A DNA stretch of 31,408 nucleotides, from the NCBI GenBank assembly GCA_900756575.1, contig CAAEKQ010000037.1, positions 1 through 31,408 of the forward strand, in the 5' to 3' direction. Below, one piece after another: positions 29,118-31,408 of this stretch; positions within the stretch are counted from its first letter, which is position 1; every line of letters starts with the position of its first letter. Position numbers and translations under genes: made by a program. This DNA comes from an uncultured Oscillospiraceae bacterium (GTDB taxonomy: Bacteria > Bacillota > Clostridia > Oscillospirales > Oscillospiraceae). The notes below the pieces were generated by a model, which saw nothing but the letters and a program-made list of their open reading frames with translations, had not been told where the DNA came from and searched no databases.

Positions 29118-31172
29118 ATGTCCAATCGTTATGAGCTTTTGCTTTCCCCCATTCAGGTTGGCAATGTCCTGCTGAAAAACCGGATGGTTTCCACCGCAGG
29201 CATCCCCCATATGCTTCAGGGCACCGAGGAGTATCCCACCGACCGGCTGATCTCCCACCTGTCCAACCGCGCCAAAAACGGCGCCGCAGCCGTCTATCTG
29301 AACTTTGCCATGCGGACGGACGAAGGCCCCGGCAGTCCTCCCATGAAGCCCGGTGAAATCGCCATGAGCTTCCCGCCCCATGATACCGCAGTGAATATTG
29401 CCAAAACCAGCGCCCACAACTACCTCTGTCAGACCATCGACGCCATTCGCTACTATGAGTCCATCGCCATCACCCAGCCCATGGGCAGCTTTACCCGCAC
29501 CGATATGCCCGGCGGCCCCATGAAAGACGGCACCCCTCAGCACGGCGGCGGCGGCCCCATGATGCCCTCCGATCCCATGGAGCAGCTGCGTCAGGAACAG
29601 GAGCAGTGCCGCGGCAGAAGCGTGGATCATATCACCAAAAAGCAGATTCAGGAGTTCATCGACTCCACCGTGGCCAACGCCAAGATTCTCAAGCAGTTTG
29701 GCTTTGAGATGTTCTCCTTCCACAATGCCTATCACAACGGCACCATGGCGGAGTTCTGGTCCACCCACACCAACCACCGCACCGACGAATACGGCGGCTC
29801 CGCAAAGAACCGTGCCCGTCTGATGATCGAGGTCATGGACGCCATGAAGCAGACCTTCGGCAGGGATTTCCCCCTAGAGATGCTGATCTCCGTGGACGGT
29901 CTGGGCGTCAATCGCGGTGATACCTTCGAGCTGGCAAAGCTGCTGGAGGGCAAGGTGGATATTCTCCATGTGCGCCACGGGGATAAGGATCCCCAGCATC
30001 CCATCGGCTTCACCTCCTCCCGCGCGGTTCCCTGCCCCAATCTGGATGCGGCAGCTGCTTTGAAGGAGTCCATTATGAGCCGCGGCGGCAGCATTAAGGT
30101 GGGCGTTTCCGCCGGTCTCCAGAATCCCGATTTCAACGAGAAGATCCTCCGGGAGCACAAGGCGGACATCATCTGTATGTCCCGGGCCTGGATCTGCGAC
30201 AGCGACTACGGCAAGAAGATCTATGCCGGTCGCGGCGAGGATGTGACCCCCTGCATTCGCTGCAATAAGTGCCATGTGCCCAACGATTCCGACAAATTCC
30301 GTTCCTTCTGCTCCGTGAACCCCAAAATCGGCATGGAGTTCAAGCTGGATCAGATGATCGCTCCCGTGGGCGAGAAGAAGAAGGTGTCCATCATCGGCGG
30401 CGGCCCTGCTGGTATGAAGTGCGCCATCACCTGCGCCGAGCGGGGACATGACGTGACCCTTTATGAGAAGTCTTCTCAGCTGGGCGGTCAGCTGTTCCAC
30501 GCGGACTATGCCAGCTTCAAGTGGCCTCTGGCGGATTTCAACCACTGGCTGATCCGTCAGGTCTATCAGCACGGCATCAAGGTCTGCCTGAACACCGAGG
30601 CCACCAAGGAAATGCTGGCGCCGGAAGGCTATGACGATGTAGTCGTTGCCATCGGCCCCCGCTTTAACAGCCCCCGTCTTCCCATTGAGGAGGGCACCAA
30701 GACCATGCTCTGCGTGGATGTTTACGGTCACGAGGCCGAACTGCCCCATGAGATCGTGGTCATCGGCGGCAGTGAAACCGGCACCGAGACCGGTATGCAC
30801 CTGGCCGAAAAGGGCCACCATGTAACCGTTATGACCCGTCAGGGTATGCTGGCTCAGGATGCGCCCCACGCCCACTTTGTGGTCATGATGATGGACGCTT
30901 ACGAGCACCTCAAGGGCTTCGACTACGCCCGGAAGATTCAGAAGTACGTCTCCGTTACCCCCAAGGGCGTTACTTACATCGACGAGCATGGGGATGAGCA
31001 ATTTGTTCCCGCCGATCTGGTGGTGCTGTCCGGCGGTGTGGCCGCAGTACCCGAGCAGTGCGCCGCGTTCTATGGTGCAGGCAAGCATATGCACTATATC
31101 GGCGACTGCTACCGGCCCGGCGACGTGCATAAGGCTGTGACCGCAGGCTTTGCCACCGGCAGCCAGATTTAA
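29118..31172 (+). CDS. FMN/4Fe-4S/FAD NADH:flavin oxidoreductase (old yellow enzyme / 2,4-dienoyl-CoA reductase type)
   Basis: A 684-residue cytoplasmic flavoenzyme. Residues 1 to about 370 are the old-yellow-enzyme TIM barrel (LLSPIQVGNVLLKNRMVSTA at the start, RTDEYGGS at 221-228). Cysteines at 379, 382, 385 and 398 ligate a 4Fe-4S cluster. The FAD domain starts at IIGGGPAGM (about 425-433), and a second Rossmann GGSETG is at about 550. Such enzymes (DCR, BaiCD/BaiH and steroid or enone reductases of gut bacteria) reduce activated C=C bonds. Oddities: the segment before RTDEYGG is HNAYHNG (202-208) instead of the usual HGAHGYL; a Gly/Pro/Met-rich insert at about 130-155 contains PQHGGGGPM; cysteine spacing is CX2CX2CX12C. 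AGGAGG precedes the ATG. It stands alone. The substrate is unknown. Confidence 0.93.
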   Translation: MSNRYELLLSPIQVGNVLLKNRMVSTAGIPHMLQGTEEYPTDRLISHLSNRAKNGAAAVYLNFAMRTDEGPGSPPMKPGEIAMSFPPHDTAVNIAKTSAHNYLCQTIDAIRYYESIAITQPMGSFTRTDMPGGPMKDGTPQHGGGGPMMPSDPMEQLRQEQEQCRGRSVDHITKKQIQEFIDSTVANAKILKQFGFEMFSFHNAYHNGTMAEFWSTHTNHRTDEYGGSAKNRARLMIEVMDAMKQTFGRDFPLEMLISVDGLGVNRGDTFELAKLLEGKVDILHVRHGDKDPQHPIGFTSSRAVPCPNLDAAAALKESIMSRGGSIKVGVSAGLQNPDFNEKILREHKADIICMSRAWICDSDYGKKIYAGRGEDVTPCIRCNKCHVPNDSDKFRSFCSVNPKIGMEFKLDQMIAPVGEKKKVSIIGGGPAGMKCAITCAERGHDVTLYEKSSQLGGQLFHADYASFKWPLADFNHWLIRQVYQHGIKVCLNTEATKEMLAPEGYDDVVVAIGPRFNSPRLPIEEGTKTMLCVDVYGHEAELPHEIVVIGGSETGTETGMHLAEKGHHVTVMTRQGMLAQDAPHAHFVVMMMDAYEHLKGFDYARKIQKYVSVTPKGVTYIDEHGDEQFVPADLVVLSGGVAAVPEQCAAFYGAGKHMHYIGDCYRPGDVHKAVTAGFATGSQI

Positions 31173-31210
31173 TTCCTATATCCGTTCCTGCGTTACCTCA
31201 AAATACGCAG

Positions 31211-31246
31211 AAATACGGCTGACCGTGACTCCGGCCAGCCGTATTT
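31211..31246 (+). terminator. Terminator after the flavoenzyme gene
   Basis: AAATACGGCTG (31211-31221) pairs perfectly over 11 bp with CAGCCGTATTT (31236-31246), followed by CATTTTATG. The rest of the window, to 31408, shows no gene that I can support. Confidence 0.75.
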
Positions 31247-31408
31247 CATTTTATGTTTGATTTAGGGCAACACCGCACAAATGCTAAAATACACATTGTT
31301 GGAAAGCCGTTTAGTAAAAAGCAATAGGATTGCCCCATACTTTTGCCCACAGAGCGCACTGATTCAAGCTGCCAGGCAGGGCCTGTCAGCCAGAATCAGA
31401 TTCGCCAA

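Noticed and set aside
1..31408. CRISPR arrays, tRNA or rRNA genes, prophage or conjugation genes
   Set aside because: I looked for regularly spaced repeats, tRNA-like cloverleaf ends and phage-type modules and saw none; the only mobile element is the IS.

Overview
The window looks like a chromosomal segment of a GC-rich, low-GC-type-signal Firmicute of the class Clostridia, most like the gut Oscillospiraceae (Oscillibacter, Flavonifractor, Intestinimonas and similar genera). I infer this from strong AGGAGG-type ribosome sites, LTGC/LAAC lipoboxes, the style of the BMP and Liv transporters, and an IS150-like element. The assignment rests on reading by eye, not on a search.

Layout. Positions 1-969 (minus) hold two translationally coupled SnoaL/NTF2-like proteins, the second cut by the window edge. 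A small glycine-rich protein (1258-1629) is divergent from them. A MATE exporter (minus) follows, then a ParB/Noc-like protein and galM (plus). Positions 5268-9203 form a five-gene plus-strand operon: a small unknown protein, a cysteine desulfurase, a DNA-entry-type nuclease lipoprotein, pyrE and radC. A second MATE exporter (minus) faces a divergent LysR regulator.

A 1457-bp IS3-family element (11649-13105) with a 3-bp target duplication and a broken transposase sits in the loop of the former bidirectional terminator between that lysR and the BMP transporter genes.

Positions 13126-25686 hold two complete ABC importers, each divergent from its own regulator: a BMP/nucleoside-type system (lipoprotein, double ATPase, two permeases) with an AraC-type regulator, and a branched-chain-amino-acid-type Liv system (livK-H-M-G-F) with a LysR regulator. 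In both operons the binding-protein gene is separated from the membrane genes by a strong hairpin. Then come an orphan solute-binding lipoprotein with a divergent AraC-type regulator and, at the right end, a large FMN/4Fe-4S/FAD oxidoreductase of the old-yellow-enzyme/2,4-dienoyl-CoA reductase type.

How the genes may work together. Four transporter-regulator pairs lie between 9.2 and 29 kb, suggesting a region devoted to sensing and moving small molecules. The SnoaL-like pair on the left and the flavoenzyme on the right are both types associated with small-molecule (polyketide, steroid, bile acid, enone) chemistry. The small protein at 1258 ends in PQMGGGGPM, and the flavoenzyme carries PQHGGGGPM in an unusual inserted loop. 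This is the most intriguing link I see, but its meaning is unproven. The best-supported unusual structure is the IS inserted exactly into a terminator hairpin.
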